A stretch of DNA of 64,000 nucleotides, taken from the NCBI RefSeq assembly GCF_900167125.1, contig NZ_FUYC01000004.1:62001-126000 (forward strand). Reading direction: 5' to 3'. A program made the position numbers and the translations under genes. The notes beneath the pieces are model-generated. The model was not told where the DNA came from. It ran no database searches and was given only the letters and a program-made list of their open reading frames with translations. Source of the stretch: Paucidesulfovibrio gracilis DSM 16080. GTDB taxonomy: Bacteria > Desulfobacterota > Desulfovibrionia > Desulfovibrionales > Desulfovibrionaceae. Numbering within the stretch: position 1 is the first letter of the stretch; each line of letters starts with the position of its first letter. Below, in pieces: positions 7,595 to 17,275 of this stretch.

Positions 7595-9712
7595 ATGAGC
7601 GCAAAGAGGCCGTTGGTAATCGGAACCGGCAACCGGACGTTGATTTTTGGGACGATTCTTACCGTCATTTTTGTTGGAGCGGCTTTTTTTGCCCAGGTTT
7701 CAGGGACGAATCCTCTGTACGCTACGGGTGTGGGTGCCATACTCGCCTTGGGGGGAACCGTCTTGGCCTCGCGACTGATTTCCCTCACTGTCCGACGTGC
7801 GCAAGCCATTGCCGAAGAGTTCGCAGAGTCCGGCGACGCCCAGGTTTTGATGCATTCGAGCGCGGCCGGGGAGCTTAGTCCGCTGCTGCAACAGCTCGGC
7901 TCCGCAGTTGCCGAGCAACATGCCACTTCCAGGTTTTTCAGAAATGCTCTCAAATCTCTTCGTAATCCCGTGCTGGTGACGAGCAGGGAAGGGAAAATCC
8001 TTGCCGCAACCAATGCGGTTATGGAATTGGTAAAGAAGCCTGCCACCCAGGTGCTCGGGTTTACTCCCGGACAGGTGTTCGAAAATAAAAAGGGTACTTC
8101 CGTGGCCGGGCGTGCATTGCGTTCCAAAAAAGCCGTGGATGAACAGAGTGTTGTCAATATGTGGGATGGCCGTGAAGTAACATTGCGGCAGTATGCGAGC
8201 ACCATTGTGGATGCGGATGGAGAGGTGCAAGGTGTGGTTTGCTCTTACATCGATCTTCATTCCCTGATAGAGAAACAAAAGGAATTGGAATCGCAGAAAG
8301 CGGAAATGCTTGAAGTGGGCCAAGAAGTCAGTTTGTTGGCCCAACGGGTTGCCTCCGCTTCCGAGGAGCTTTCCGCCTCTGCGGACGAGCAGGCTCGCGG
8401 TGCGCAGCGGCAGAAGGAGCAGACCGATACCGTGGCCGCCGCCATGGAAGAAATGACCGCCACGGTCCTTGAGGTTGCCCGCAACGCTTCAGCAACGTCC
8501 GCGGCTGCGGATGGAGCCAACGAATCCGCCCGTGAAGGTGTGGATATGGTGGGAAAGGCTGTGGACGCGATTCACGAGGTCTCGCAGTCTGCGGAAAAGC
8601 TTTCCGGCATGATTCATCAACTGGACAGTCAGGCTGGGGAAATTGGCAGGATCATCAGTGTGATCAATGATATCGCCGACCAGACCAACTTGCTGGCCCT
8701 GAACGCGGCCATTGAAGCTGCCCGAGCCGGTGATGCGGGACGAGGGTTTGCTGTGGTTGCGGATGAGGTGCGAAAGTTGGCGGAGAAGACCATGACCGCC
8801 ACTAAAGAGGTCGAGAATGCCATCAAGACCATCCAGGAGCGTTCCCGCTTGGCCATGACTTCCATGGATGAGACTGGGGAACAGGTGGTCGAGAGCACGC
8901 AGATGGCGAACCAGGCCGGACGTTCGCTTGAAATGATTATGGGCAGTATTGAGGACATGGTCCAGCGGGCCGCGCAGATCGCCACGGCGGCCGAAGAACA
9001 GTCCTCAGCTGCTGAAGAAATCAATCACAGCATTGAGGGAATCGCCCAGGTAGCGGCGGAGGCCGACGAGGGAGCCGGGCAGACTGCCTCTGCAACCCGC
9101 GATTTGGCGCAGCTTTCCCAGGAGTTGCTCGGCGTTGCGTTGAATTTTTCCGAGGAAGACACGGAGCGACCCCGGTTGCGTGCTTCCGAACATGACATGA
9201 AGGGTGTTTTGCCCAAGTTAATGCAGGACTTTGCTCGCGAGAAAAAAGGGGAGCGTGTTTTCACGGCATTGCAAAAGGAACTTGGAGATCCGGTTTTTTT
9301 GCCGACTGGAACTTATCCCGACCAAGTTTTTCGGCAAATGGCCGAAGTCGTGGCGGAGGCTACCGGCGGAAATGTTCGTGACGTATTCCTGGAATTGGGG
9401 CGGTACACTATGCGCAAATTCCATGAAATGTACCCCCGCTACTTTAAGGATGAAGACTTGAAGCGTTTTCTCCTGCGAATGAACGAGCTGCACGAACAAT
9501 TGACAAAGGCGCAGCCCGGCATAAAGCCGCCCTCCTTTACCTTTGAGGACAAGGGGGATCGATTGTTCATGAATTACCGTTCGGAGCGTGGATTTTTTGA
9601 CTATTTTGAGGGAATATTGCAGGGAGCCGCGGAGTTTAAAGGGGAGCGTATCGACGTGGTGGTCACGCCGTTGACTGACCATACGGCTCGGGCGGAGATT
9701 CGATTTCTTTAG
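7595..9712 (+). CDS. Chemoreceptor (MCP) with C-terminal H-NOX heme domain
   Basis: Sensor for the adjacent CheA. The 705 residues read: two transmembrane helices (about 14-33 and 41-63) with only a few residues between them, so no periplasmic ligand domain; a PAS-like domain (about 113-225); the MCP signalling hairpin with its tip [18 protein letters not shown] near 355-385; and, from M535, a complete H-NOX (HNOB) heme domain. The proximal heme ligand is H633 in NELHEQLTK, the conserved Pro pair is 645-646, and the porphyrin-binding Y-x-S-x-R is Y661/S663/R665. Y670, in FFDYFEG, matches the distal Tyr that stabilises bound O2 in Thermoanaerobacter H-NOX (Tyr140), while positions equivalent to its Trp9 and Asn74 are Met and Thr. 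ATGGAGG upstream supports ATG 7595. There is no C-terminal pentapeptide tether for CheR. Confidence 0.93.
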   Translation: MSAKRPLVIGTGNRTLIFGTILTVIFVGAAFFAQVSGTNPLYATGVGAILALGGTVLASRLISLTVRRAQAIAEEFAESGDAQVLMHSSAAGELSPLLQQLGSAVAEQHATSRFFRNALKSLRNPVLVTSREGKILAATNAVMELVKKPATQVLGFTPGQVFENKKGTSVAGRALRSKKAVDEQSVVNMWDGREVTLRQYASTIVDADGEVQGVVCSYIDLHSLIEKQKELESQKAEMLEVGQEVSLLAQRVASASEELSASADEQARGAQRQKEQTDTVAAAMEEMTATVLEVARNASATSAAADGANESAREGVDMVGKAVDAIHEVSQSAEKLSGMIHQLDSQAGEIGRIISVINDIADQTNLLALNAAIEAARAGDAGRGFAVVADEVRKLAEKTMTATKEVENAIKTIQERSRLAMTSMDETGEQVVESTQMANQAGRSLEMIMGSIEDMVQRAAQIATAAEEQSSAAEEINHSIEGIAQVAAEADEGAGQTASATRDLAQLSQELLGVALNFSEEDTERPRLRASEHDMKGVLPKLMQDFAREKKGERVFTALQKELGDPVFLPTGTYPDQVFRQMAEVVAEATGGNVRDVFLELGRYTMRKFHEMYPRYFKDEDLKRFLLRMNELHEQLTKAQPGIKPPSFTFEDKGDRLFMNYRSERGFFDYFEGILQGAAEFKGERIDVVVTPLTDHTARAEIRFL

Positions 9713-9764
9713 TGCGTCCGGGATCGTCTTTGCAATGCGCGAAATCATGTAGGGAGAGGGGCTT

Positions 9765-12215
9765 TTGACCGACGACATCAACAGACAAATTTTCCGGGAG
9801 GAAGCCTACGAGCTGCTGGCCGAGCTGGAGACCACCCTTCTTGAACTGGAGGGGCAGCCGGACGACATGGATATTGTGAACCGGGTGTTTCGTTCCTTGC
9901 ATACCATCAAGGGATCCGGATCCATGTTTGGATTCGAGGCGATCGCCGGTTTCACTCACGAAGTGGAGTCCGTGTTCGACATGGTCCGCAATGGGGAGCT
10001 GCCCATCAGTCGGCCGTTGTTGGACCAGGCATTTTCCGTGCGTGACCATATCCAGCGCATGCTTGACGAGGGCGGCGGCGAAGAGGTGGATCCGGAACGC
10101 GCCGAGGCTCTTTTGAAACAGCTTCGGCAGATTGCTGCCGGCGACGTCCCTGCCGAGCCGGTTCATGATGCCACTGCTCCTGATGAATCCGCGGGCGAGT
10201 CTGTTGAAGACGCGTCAGAATCGTCTGCCGTGTCCAAATCCGAGAGTACCCCGCCTGAAGAGGTTGAACAGGTCGTTTCTGAGGAAACGGATTCTCCTGA
10301 TCTGTCCAGATCGTTGGCAAGCTCGTCGGATGTGGGGAACGCAAAGACAGATAGTGTGGTGGTGCCGCAGGGTGGCGGTGCGGGAACAGCGTCGTGGCAT
10401 GTTCGTGTTTCTCCGAAGCAGGGCCAGACCGCAGAGGGGTTTCAGATCGTTCCTCTTTTAGAGGAACTCGCCAAGCTCGGGCCGTGCGAGGTGCGAGCGG
10501 ATGACTCCCTTGTTCCATTGCTTGGGGACTATCAGGTTGGCCAAGTCTATCTGGCCTGGGATGTTTATCTGGAGACATCGTCCGGTGAGGACGAGATCAA
10601 GGATGTTTTTTTCTTTTCGGATGCACCGCTGGATGTGCAGGTGACTTCGGTTGACCCAAGAAAATCGGAATCCGTCCCAGCCCAACCACCTTCAGGAGAG
10701 GTTCCTCCGGAGGTTGCCGAAGGCGGATGGGAGTTGCTGGAGGACGACCACGGCGAGGGGCAGGACTCTGCTGCGGATCTTCCACTTGAGCCTGCGGCTC
10801 AGGACGTTGCAAAGCCGCAAGGTACGCCTTTGGAACAAAAGCCTGCTGTTGTCCCGGAGAGGATAAATGAATCGGAACCGGTGACTCCCCCGGCACCCGC
10901 CAAGCCCTCACCTGCCCCGAAGTCTTCCACGCCCAAGGTTCCCCAAGCCAAAAAGGAAACCGGCGGTCAGCAACGCGCTGCCGGAAAAACCACGCCCACT
11001 GGTGCTCCGGCCCAGCAGGGAAAGGGAGCCGCCACAGGTGAAGCGGCCAGGCAACAGGATGCCGTGTCAAGTATTCGTGTTGCCGCGGAGAAGTTGGATT
11101 CTCTTGTAGATCTGGTTGGAGAGCTTGTTATTGTTCAGGCGCAGATCAGCCAGTTGTCTCTGGAGCGTGACGACGCCATTCTGAAGCGTCTTGCCGAGGA
11201 CTTGGAACGTCTTTCGGACGAATTGCGAGACAGCGCCCTGAGCGTACGCATGTTGCCTATCGGTACTTCATTCAGCAAGTTCCGAAGGTTGGTTCGGGAT
11301 TTGTCCAGTGAGCTGGGGAAGGAAATTCAGCTCACTACCGCAGGAGCCGACACAGAACTGGACAAAACTGTCATCGAGCGGCTGGCTGATCCGTTGGTGC
11401 ATTTGTTGCGCAACAGCATCGACCATGGAGTGGAGTCCCCGGAAGAGCGGACGGCTGCGGGCAAGCCGAGTAAGGCAACGATTCATCTTGCGGCGGAACA
11501 TTCCGGCGGTGAGGTGTTGATTCGAATTCAGGACGATGGAAAGGGAATTGACTCCGAAGTAATCCGGGAAAAGGCTCTAGAACGTGGGCTGGTGAGCGCG
11601 GATGCGGATTTGAGTCATTCCGAAATCTTGAATCTTATTTTTGAACCGGGTTTTTCCACCGCACAAAAGGTGACCAGCGTGTCCGGGCGCGGCGTGGGCA
11701 TGGACGTAGTCAAACGAGCCATCGATGCTTTGCGGGGGCGGATCGTCATCCACAGTGAACGTGGCAAAGGGACCGAGATTACGATTCGTTTGCCGCTGAC
11801 GCTCGCTATTATTGACGGGTTGCAGGTCTTGGTTGGCGAGGAGTACTTTGTCGTTCCCCTGGCGGTTGTGGAAGAGTGTGTGGAATTGCGTGCCGAAGAT
11901 GAAGAAGGCAGCGACGGGCGCATTCTGTATCTGCGTGGCGAAATCGTCCCCTACGTGCAACTGCGCGAATGGTTTGAAATCGACGCACCCCGACCGGATA
12001 TTGAACAAGTGGTCATTGTTGGACTCGAAGGGCGTCGGGTCGGTATCGTGGTGGACAAAGTTATCGGTGAGCACCAGACCGTAATCAAGAGTCTGGGCAA
12101 GGTCTATAAGGATGTGGACGGGATTTCTGGAGCCACTATCAAGGGTGACGGCAGCATCGCGCTGATTTTGGATGTCCCCGGACTCATGAAGCGCGTTGTG
12201 GCGGAATCCGACTGA
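9765..12215 (+). CDS. cheA: Chemotaxis histidine kinase CheA
   Basis: Autophosphorylating kinase of the chemosensory pathway, 816 residues. The P1 Hpt domain has the phospho-acceptor H46 in RSLHTIKGSG. A long Ser/Pro/Glu-rich linker surrounds a P2-like domain (about 215-295, beginning WHVRVSPKQG). The P3 dimerisation helices follow from about 435, then the P4 ATPase with N-box HLLRNSIDHG (546-555), G1 QDDGKGID and G2 SGRGVGMD, and a C-terminal CheW-like P5. The start is TTG 9765 behind AGGGAGAGGGG; no in-frame ATG fits P1. It lies 52 bp after the H-NOX receptor. No cheW, cheB or cheY is present nearby. Confidence 0.96.
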   Translation: MTDDINRQIFREEAYELLAELETTLLELEGQPDDMDIVNRVFRSLHTIKGSGSMFGFEAIAGFTHEVESVFDMVRNGELPISRPLLDQAFSVRDHIQRMLDEGGGEEVDPERAEALLKQLRQIAAGDVPAEPVHDATAPDESAGESVEDASESSAVSKSESTPPEEVEQVVSEETDSPDLSRSLASSSDVGNAKTDSVVVPQGGGAGTASWHVRVSPKQGQTAEGFQIVPLLEELAKLGPCEVRADDSLVPLLGDYQVGQVYLAWDVYLETSSGEDEIKDVFFFSDAPLDVQVTSVDPRKSESVPAQPPSGEVPPEVAEGGWELLEDDHGEGQDSAADLPLEPAAQDVAKPQGTPLEQKPAVVPERINESEPVTPPAPAKPSPAPKSSTPKVPQAKKETGGQQRAAGKTTPTGAPAQQGKGAATGEAARQQDAVSSIRVAAEKLDSLVDLVGELVIVQAQISQLSLERDDAILKRLAEDLERLSDELRDSALSVRMLPIGTSFSKFRRLVRDLSSELGKEIQLTTAGADTELDKTVIERLADPLVHLLRNSIDHGVESPEERTAAGKPSKATIHLAAEHSGGEVLIRIQDDGKGIDSEVIREKALERGLVSADADLSHSEILNLIFEPGFSTAQKVTSVSGRGVGMDVVKRAIDALRGRIVIHSERGKGTEITIRLPLTLAIIDGLQVLVGEEYFVVPLAVVEECVELRAEDEEGSDGRILYLRGEIVPYVQLREWFEIDAPRPDIEQVVIVGLEGRRVGIVVDKVIGEHQTVIKSLGKVYKDVDGISGATIKGDGSIALILDVPGLMKRVVAESD

Positions 12216-12223
12216 TCTTTAGT

Positions 12224-13081
12224 ATGAACAGGAACACAAATCCTCTGCCGGGACGCCCTGCACCGCTTTCGGACAAGGACTTCCGTGTCTTTGCAGAGTT
12301 TATCACCTCCAAACTGGGCATAAAAATGCCTTCCAGCAAGAAAACCATGCTGGAAGCAAGGCTGAACAAACGGTTGCGTGTTTTGGGCTTGCCCGGGTTC
12401 GACTCCTATCGGGATTTTTTGTTCAGCGAAACGGGACAGCGTGACGAACTGCCGCATCTTTATGACGCGGTAACCACCAATACGACGCATTTTTTCAGGG
12501 AATCAAAGCATTTTGATGTGTTGCGGGATACGCTGCTTCCCGGTTTGCATGCGCGTTTGCGCGGCAGTCGAGAGTTGCGCGTCTGGAGTGCGGGCTGTTC
12601 CACGGGAGAGGAACCGTATACGCTTGCCATGGTGTTGGCGGATTTCGAGGCGCAGCATTCTTCGTTTTCCTATCGCATGTTGGCTACAGATATTTCTACC
12701 CGCGTGCTTGAAGCCGCTGCCAGGGGGGTATACGTCATGGATAAAATTGACGATATTCCGTCGGCATTTCGTAAGAAATATTTGTTGCGAAGCAAGGATA
12801 AGAAGAAACGACTGATACGGATTGTACCCGAACTCCGTCACCGGATTGTTTTTCGTCGGCTCAATTTTATGGAACCGTTTCGTTTGAACAAACCCAGGGA
12901 CGTTGTTTTTTGTCGGAATGTGGTGATTTATTTTGATCGGCAGACCCAGGAACGGTTATTTCGACGCATCGCGGACCAAATTGTTTCAGGGGGCTATCTG
13001 TTCACGGGCCACTCTGAAAGTCTTACGGGCATGAACGTACCTCTGCGTGCCGTGGCCCCGACAATCTATCAAAAAATATGA
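12224..13081 (+). CDS. cheR: Chemoreceptor methyltransferase CheR
   Basis: S-adenosylmethionine-dependent methylase of receptor glutamates, 285 residues, full length for the family. It has the N-terminal helical domain (DFRVFAEFITSKLGIKM), the TTNTTHFFRES motif and the SAM-binding segment VWSAGCSTGEEPYTLAM, with FCRNVVIYFD further on. It begins 8 bp after cheA and is the last gene of the receptor-kinase-methylase cluster; the next genes are convergent. Confidence 0.96.
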   Translation: MNRNTNPLPGRPAPLSDKDFRVFAEFITSKLGIKMPSSKKTMLEARLNKRLRVLGLPGFDSYRDFLFSETGQRDELPHLYDAVTTNTTHFFRESKHFDVLRDTLLPGLHARLRGSRELRVWSAGCSTGEEPYTLAMVLADFEAQHSSFSYRMLATDISTRVLEAAARGVYVMDKIDDIPSAFRKKYLLRSKDKKKRLIRIVPELRHRIVFRRLNFMEPFRLNKPRDVVFCRNVVIYFDRQTQERLFRRIADQIVSGGYLFTGHSESLTGMNVPLRAVAPTIYQKI

Positions 13082-13107
13082 TTCCACTCTGCAAGGCGGT
13101 AATATGT

Positions 13108-13446
13108 TTATCCGCCGGCATGTCGATAGAAAAGGACTTCCACAGGTTCTCTGGTGACAAGTCCTTCGTTGATGAGGTTGTCCAGTAGTGGAAGGAATGC
13201 ATTGATTTTTTCCGTTTCGTCCACAATCTCAACAACCAGAGACATGTCCTCGGAAAGGCGTAAGATTTTATTCGTCCGTACCCGGCTGTTCGCTCCGTAG
13301 CCCATGACGGCGCGGAGAACCGTTGCTCCGGCGAGTCCCGCTTCACGGGCTTTTTCCACGATGAGTTCATAGAGCGGCTTTCCCTGTTGGCGGTCTCCCT
13401 CACCAATGAAAATTCGAATTCGTTCCGCATTCTTCGGCAAGTTCAT
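13108..13446 (-). CDS. DUF190 (PII-like) protein
   Basis: 112-residue member of the DUF190 family, which has a PII/ferredoxin-like fold. Family signs are RIRIFIGEGDR near the start, the LAGATVLRAVMGYG motif and the strand LPLVVEIVDE-like segment near residue 70. DUF190 genes commonly accompany crcB fluoride channels, as here, where it lies 42 bp downstream of crcB on the same strand; a role in fluoride resistance or channel control is inferred from that association. AGGA precedes ATG 13446. It ends 26 bp from the convergent cheR. Confidence 0.88.
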   Translation of the reverse strand: MNLPKNAERIRIFIGEGDRQQGKPLYELIVEKAREAGLAGATVLRAVMGYGANSRVRTNKILRLSEDMSLVVEIVDETEKINAFLPLLDNLINEGLVTREPVEVLFYRHAGG

Positions 13447-13488
13447 GGTATGTATCCTGTTTGCGGGTTAGGAAGGCATGCTGTAGGC

Positions 13489-13863
13489 TTAGACCAAGCG
13501 ACCCAGGGCCATGCCCAGCAGGACGAGTGTCAGGCCCAGCAGGCTCTGGCCGCCAACGTTGAGCAGCAGACTTAGGTATTGCCCGTGCCGCAGTAGTGCT
13601 CCGGATTCAAACATATATGTTGAAAAAGTGGTGAACGCGCCCATGAAGCCGGTAAGCAATAAAAGGCGCAATTCCGGGCTGAAGCCGACACGGTTTTCAA
13701 ACAACCCCCAGAGCAGCCCGAAACAAAGGCTGCCCAGCATGTTTACCGCAAATGTTCCCATGGGGAACGATGCACCGAAAAAACGTTGGGCGATGCCGGA
13801 AAGCCAATACCGGGAAAGAGTTCCTGCGGCTCCGCCCAAGGCCAGGACGAAAATTTTGTTCAC
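13489..13863 (-). CDS. crcB: Fluoride ion channel CrcB/Fluc
   Basis: Exports fluoride across the inner membrane as a dual-topology dimer. The 124-residue protein has four hydrophobic helices and the family motifs GGAAGTLSRYW (residues 10-20), the pore Asn in NMLGSLCFG, and GFMGAFTTFSTY, which contains the Phe-box and the central Na+ site. The start is GTG 13863 with GGAG six bases upstream; the overlapping ATG is out of frame. The 62-bp space before the divergent CYTH gene shows no recognisable fluoride riboswitch. Confidence 0.94.
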   Translation of the reverse strand: MNKIFVLALGGAAGTLSRYWLSGIAQRFFGASFPMGTFAVNMLGSLCFGLLWGLFENRVGFSPELRLLLLTGFMGAFTTFSTYMFESGALLRHGQYLSLLLNVGGQSLLGLTLVLLGMALGRLV

Positions 13864-13925
13864 ATTGTGCTCCCGTGTAAAATCGCTGGGGCTGCATAGC
13901 AGGTTTTGCGGGTGGAGGAAAGCGC

Positions 13926-14534
13926 ATGGCTGTTGAGGCGGAATTGAAGTTTACGGATGTCGATCATGCAGCTGTTCGCGCATTGCTTTTGCAGAACGGG
14001 GCAGCTGGTGAAAAGGCTTATTTTGAACAGAATCTGGTGTTTGATTCCCAGGAACAGGCGCTTCGGAAAGAACAAATTTTGCTTCGTCTTCGGCATAAGC
14101 CTGGTGGCTCGTTGCTGACTCTCAAGCGTCCAGATGGTGGTGGGGATCATTTGAAGCGCTGCCGGGAATGGCAGACAAGAGTGGAAGATGGGACCGTCAT
14201 GCGCCGGATTTTGGAGGAACTGGGGTTTGCTGTTTCCTTTGCCTATGAAAAGACGAGAGAAAAGTGGACATTGGATGGCTGTGTGATCTGCTTGGATCAT
14301 CTTCCATTTGGTGAGTTTATGGAGATTGAAGGGCCGGAGGAGCGCTTGCCGGAAGTGGCTGGACGGTTGAACATGAACGTGCGGCATTCCACGGCGCAGA
14401 CGTACCATGCGTTGCATCAACAGTGGCGTGTCGAGCAGAAACTGCCGCTTCAGGATGGTTTTGTTTTTTCCGATGAAGAGCGCGAAAAGTTGCTGCGGGA
14501 TATTTCCGACGAACGAGACTCGACAACCACATGA
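13926..14534 (+). CDS. cyaB: CYTH-domain protein (class IV adenylate cyclase/triphosphatase type)
   Basis: 202-residue CYTH protein. The hallmark ExExK motif is E4-x-E6-x-K8 at the very N-terminus, followed by alternating basic and acidic beta strands (ILLRLRHKPGG, LTLKRP, FMEIEGPEE) that line the tunnel fold. Members cleave triphosphate-containing substrates; some are class IV adenylate cyclases, others thiamine- or inorganic-triphosphatases, and the sequence alone does not say which. GGAGG lies just before ATG 13926. It stands upstream of clpS with 50 bp between. Confidence 0.87.
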   Translation: MAVEAELKFTDVDHAAVRALLLQNGAAGEKAYFEQNLVFDSQEQALRKEQILLRLRHKPGGSLLTLKRPDGGGDHLKRCREWQTRVEDGTVMRRILEELGFAVSFAYEKTREKWTLDGCVICLDHLPFGEFMEIEGPEERLPEVAGRLNMNVRHSTAQTYHALHQQWRVEQKLPLQDGFVFSDEEREKLLRDISDERDSTTT

Positions 14535-14584
14535 TTCGAGTTTATTATTTGATCTAAGCGTGGAAAAGGTTTTTGGAGATCGGC

Positions 14585-14899
14585 ATGGGTGATTTTCTGG
14601 CGGAAAACGATCCACGGATCGGCGTCAAAGAGGAACTGGAAGTCCGGGAGCCTCGCAAATACAAGGTATTGCTCCTGAATGATGATTACACAACAATGGA
14701 TTTCGTGGTTGAAATATTGATACACGTGTTCAACAAATCGGAAACCGAGGCCACATTGATCATGCTTGCGGTTCACAACGAAGGAAAAGGCGTGTGTGGG
14801 CTGTATCCGGCCGAAATCGCCGAGACCAAAGTGGACACGGTTCACAAATTGGCGCGACAGGCCGGTTTCCCGTTGAAATGCAGCATGGAAGGGGAATGA
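14585..14899 (+). CDS. clpS: ATP-dependent Clp protease adaptor ClpS
   Basis: Adaptor that binds N-terminal Leu/Phe/Trp/Tyr degrons and delivers them to ClpA. The 104-residue protein has the core [18 protein letters not shown], whose Asn-Asp pair contacts the substrate alpha-amino group, and the C-terminal [15 protein letters not shown] segment. ATG 14585 follows GGAG at 14575-14578, which rules out the in-frame TTG four codons upstream. clpA begins 3 bp after its stop. Confidence 0.95.
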   Translation: MGDFLAENDPRIGVKEELEVREPRKYKVLLLNDDYTTMDFVVEILIHVFNKSETEATLIMLAVHNEGKGVCGLYPAEIAETKVDTVHKLARQAGFPLKCSMEGE

Positions 14900-14902
14900 G
14901 CC

Positions 14903-17254
14903 ATGTTGAGCAGAGGACTTGAGAAGGCGTTGACCTCGGCCGTGAATGAGGTCAAGCGGCGGAATCACGAGTATCTTACGTTGGAGCATCTCTTGTATGC
15001 CCTGGCGGGGGCTCAGCATGGACAGCTGATATTGAAACACTGTGGTGCTGACGTTGAGAAGCTTCAGGAAGAACTGGAGACCTTTTTTTCCGAAAACTTG
15101 GAAACACTGCCGGAAAATACGGAAACCGAAGTGATTCAGACGCTGGGAGTCCGGCGCGTATTGCAGCGGGCCGTGTGGCAAAAACGCGCCTCGGGCAAGG
15201 ATGTGGTCGAGGTGGGTGACGTTCTGGCCGCCATGTTCGATGAGGAAGACTCCTATGCTGTGTACTTTTTGCGTACGCAGGATGTTACGCGGCTGGACGT
15301 GCTGGAGTATATCTCTCACGGCATGGAGGATGATGACCCCCTGACCCAGGAACGCCCGGGCATGGCATTCGGCCGTCCGGCAGGAGGCGGTATGCCGTCC
15401 GGTCCGGCACCGGGAATGCCTGGGGAAAAGCCTGGTACACAGGATACAGCCTTGGGAGAGTTCACCGTAAATCTTACTCTGCGAGCCCAGGAAGGGGGCA
15501 TTGATCCGTTGATCGGGCGTGAGGCGGAGTTGGAACGAACCGTCCAGGTGCTGGCTCGACGCCGGAAGAATAATCCAATCTTTGTGGGCGATCCGGGTGT
15601 TGGGAAAACAGCCATGGCCGAAGGGTTGGCTCTTCTTATCTCCCGCGGTGAAGTTCCCAAGGAATTCATCAAGGCACAGATCTTTGCGTTGGATATGGGC
15701 GCGCTTATGGCGGGCACCAAGTATCGGGGGGATTTCGAAGGACGTCTCAAAAATGTTCTTGCCGAGCTGAAGGCCATTGAGGACGCCATCCTTTTTGTAG
15801 ATGAGATTCACACCATCGTGGGGGCCGGATCCGTGTCCGGCGGAAGCCTGGATGCGTCGAATCTGCTCAAGCCGTTCCTGCAGTCCGGCGAGGTGCGGTG
15901 CATCGGATCCACGACTTACGAAGAGTATAAGAATCATTTTGAGAAGGATCGGGCGCTGTCACGTCGGTTTCAGAAAATCGAAATTGCGGAACCTTCGGTG
16001 GATGAGACGGTGGAAATCCTCAAGGGACTGAAGCCATATTATGAGGAACATCATGGCGTGGTCTATACGTTGCCCGCGTTGCGTGCTGCGGCCCGACTTT
16101 CCGCACGTCATGTGAATGATCGGTTTTTGCCGGACAAGGCCATTGACGTCATTGACGAAGCGGGATCCCGATACCGGCTTTCCGGGCGTCCACGAAAGGA
16201 AGATCGCATCACTGTGCAGGATGTGGAACGTGTGGTGGCGAGTATGGCCCGCATTCCTGCCGGACGGCTCAGCGGCAATGATCGGAACCGATTGCAGGAG
16301 CTGGAGCCGCGTTTGAAGAACGTGGTCTTTGGGCAGGATCAGGCTGTGGAGTTGCTTTCTCGCTCAATCAAGCGGGCAAGGGCGGGCATGAAACAGGCCG
16401 GTCGCCCCACTGGAGCGTTTTTGCTTACCGGTCCTACAGGCGTTGGCAAGACGGAACTTGCGCGGCAACTTGCCGAAGTTATGGGAGTGCATTTCCTGCG
16501 TTTTGATATGTCGGAATACATGGAAAAGCATGCCGTGGCCCGGTTGATCGGTGCCCCTCCCGGATATGTCGGTTTTGATCAGGGCGGCCTGCTTACAGAG
16601 GAGATCCGCAAGAATCCGCACAGTGTCGTGTTGTTCGACGAGATTGAAAAGGCCCATCCCGATGTGTTCAATATCCTTCTGCAGGTCATGGATTACGCCA
16701 CGCTCACGGACAACAATGGGCGCAAGGCGGATTTCCGGCATGTCATTTTGTTGATGACTTCTAACGCCGGAGCCCAGGAGATAGCCAAAAGCGGTATTGG
16801 ATTCCAGCGCCGGGATGATAAGGATCGCAAGGCCGGGGCGCTTCGGGCCATTGAACGGTTGTTCAGTCCGGAATTTCGCAATCGTTTGGATGCTGTCGTT
16901 CCCTTTTCTTCGTTGGATCAGGATGTCATGGAACGTATTGTGGACAAGTTCGTCGGTGAATTGAATGCGCAGTTGCGTGAACGCCGGGTCCGGCTCATCC
17001 TTGATGAGGCGGCACGTTCCAGGCTGGCCCATTTAGGGTATGATCCTGCGTTTGGTGCCCGACCCATGGGCCGGGTTATTCAGTCGGAGGTCAAGGACGC
17101 CATAGCTGACGAACTGTTGTTTGGTGCGCTGCAAAAGGGCGGCAAGGTATTCATGAGTCTGCGGAAGGGCGTGGCGATTGATGCTCCAGCTCCCAAGGGC
17201 AACGACCCGTCGGGCGAATTCGAGTTTTCTTTTGCTGGCGGTCGGATGCAGTAA
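14903..17254 (+). CDS. clpA: ATP-dependent Clp protease ATPase subunit ClpA
   Basis: Two-ring AAA+ unfoldase that feeds ClpP, 783 residues. Order: Clp N-domain, which docks ClpS (RGLEKALTSAVNEVKRRNHE at the start); a Gly/Pro-rich linker near 150-175; D1 with Walker A GDPGVGKT (229-236) and Walker B ILFVDEIHT; D2 with Walker A GPTGVGKT (510-517) and Walker B VVLFDEIEKA. The ClpP-docking loop is visible as SGIGFQRR, an IGF variant of IGL. There is no ClpB-type middle coiled coil. It sits between clpS and aat. Confidence 0.97.
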   Translation: MLSRGLEKALTSAVNEVKRRNHEYLTLEHLLYALAGAQHGQLILKHCGADVEKLQEELETFFSENLETLPENTETEVIQTLGVRRVLQRAVWQKRASGKDVVEVGDVLAAMFDEEDSYAVYFLRTQDVTRLDVLEYISHGMEDDDPLTQERPGMAFGRPAGGGMPSGPAPGMPGEKPGTQDTALGEFTVNLTLRAQEGGIDPLIGREAELERTVQVLARRRKNNPIFVGDPGVGKTAMAEGLALLISRGEVPKEFIKAQIFALDMGALMAGTKYRGDFEGRLKNVLAELKAIEDAILFVDEIHTIVGAGSVSGGSLDASNLLKPFLQSGEVRCIGSTTYEEYKNHFEKDRALSRRFQKIEIAEPSVDETVEILKGLKPYYEEHHGVVYTLPALRAAARLSARHVNDRFLPDKAIDVIDEAGSRYRLSGRPRKEDRITVQDVERVVASMARIPAGRLSGNDRNRLQELEPRLKNVVFGQDQAVELLSRSIKRARAGMKQAGRPTGAFLLTGPTGVGKTELARQLAEVMGVHFLRFDMSEYMEKHAVARLIGAPPGYVGFDQGGLLTEEIRKNPHSVVLFDEIEKAHPDVFNILLQVMDYATLTDNNGRKADFRHVILLMTSNAGAQEIAKSGIGFQRRDDKDRKAGALRAIERLFSPEFRNRLDAVVPFSSLDQDVMERIVDKFVGELNAQLRERRVRLILDEAARSRLAHLGYDPAFGARPMGRVIQSEVKDAIADELLFGALQKGGKVFMSLRKGVAIDAPAPKGNDPSGEFEFSFAGGRMQ

Positions 17255-17275
17255 CTTGCAGTCACTGTTGACACG

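Noticed and set aside
13864-13925. Fluoride riboswitch upstream of crcB
   Set aside because: The reverse complement lacks the conserved core and the space is too short.
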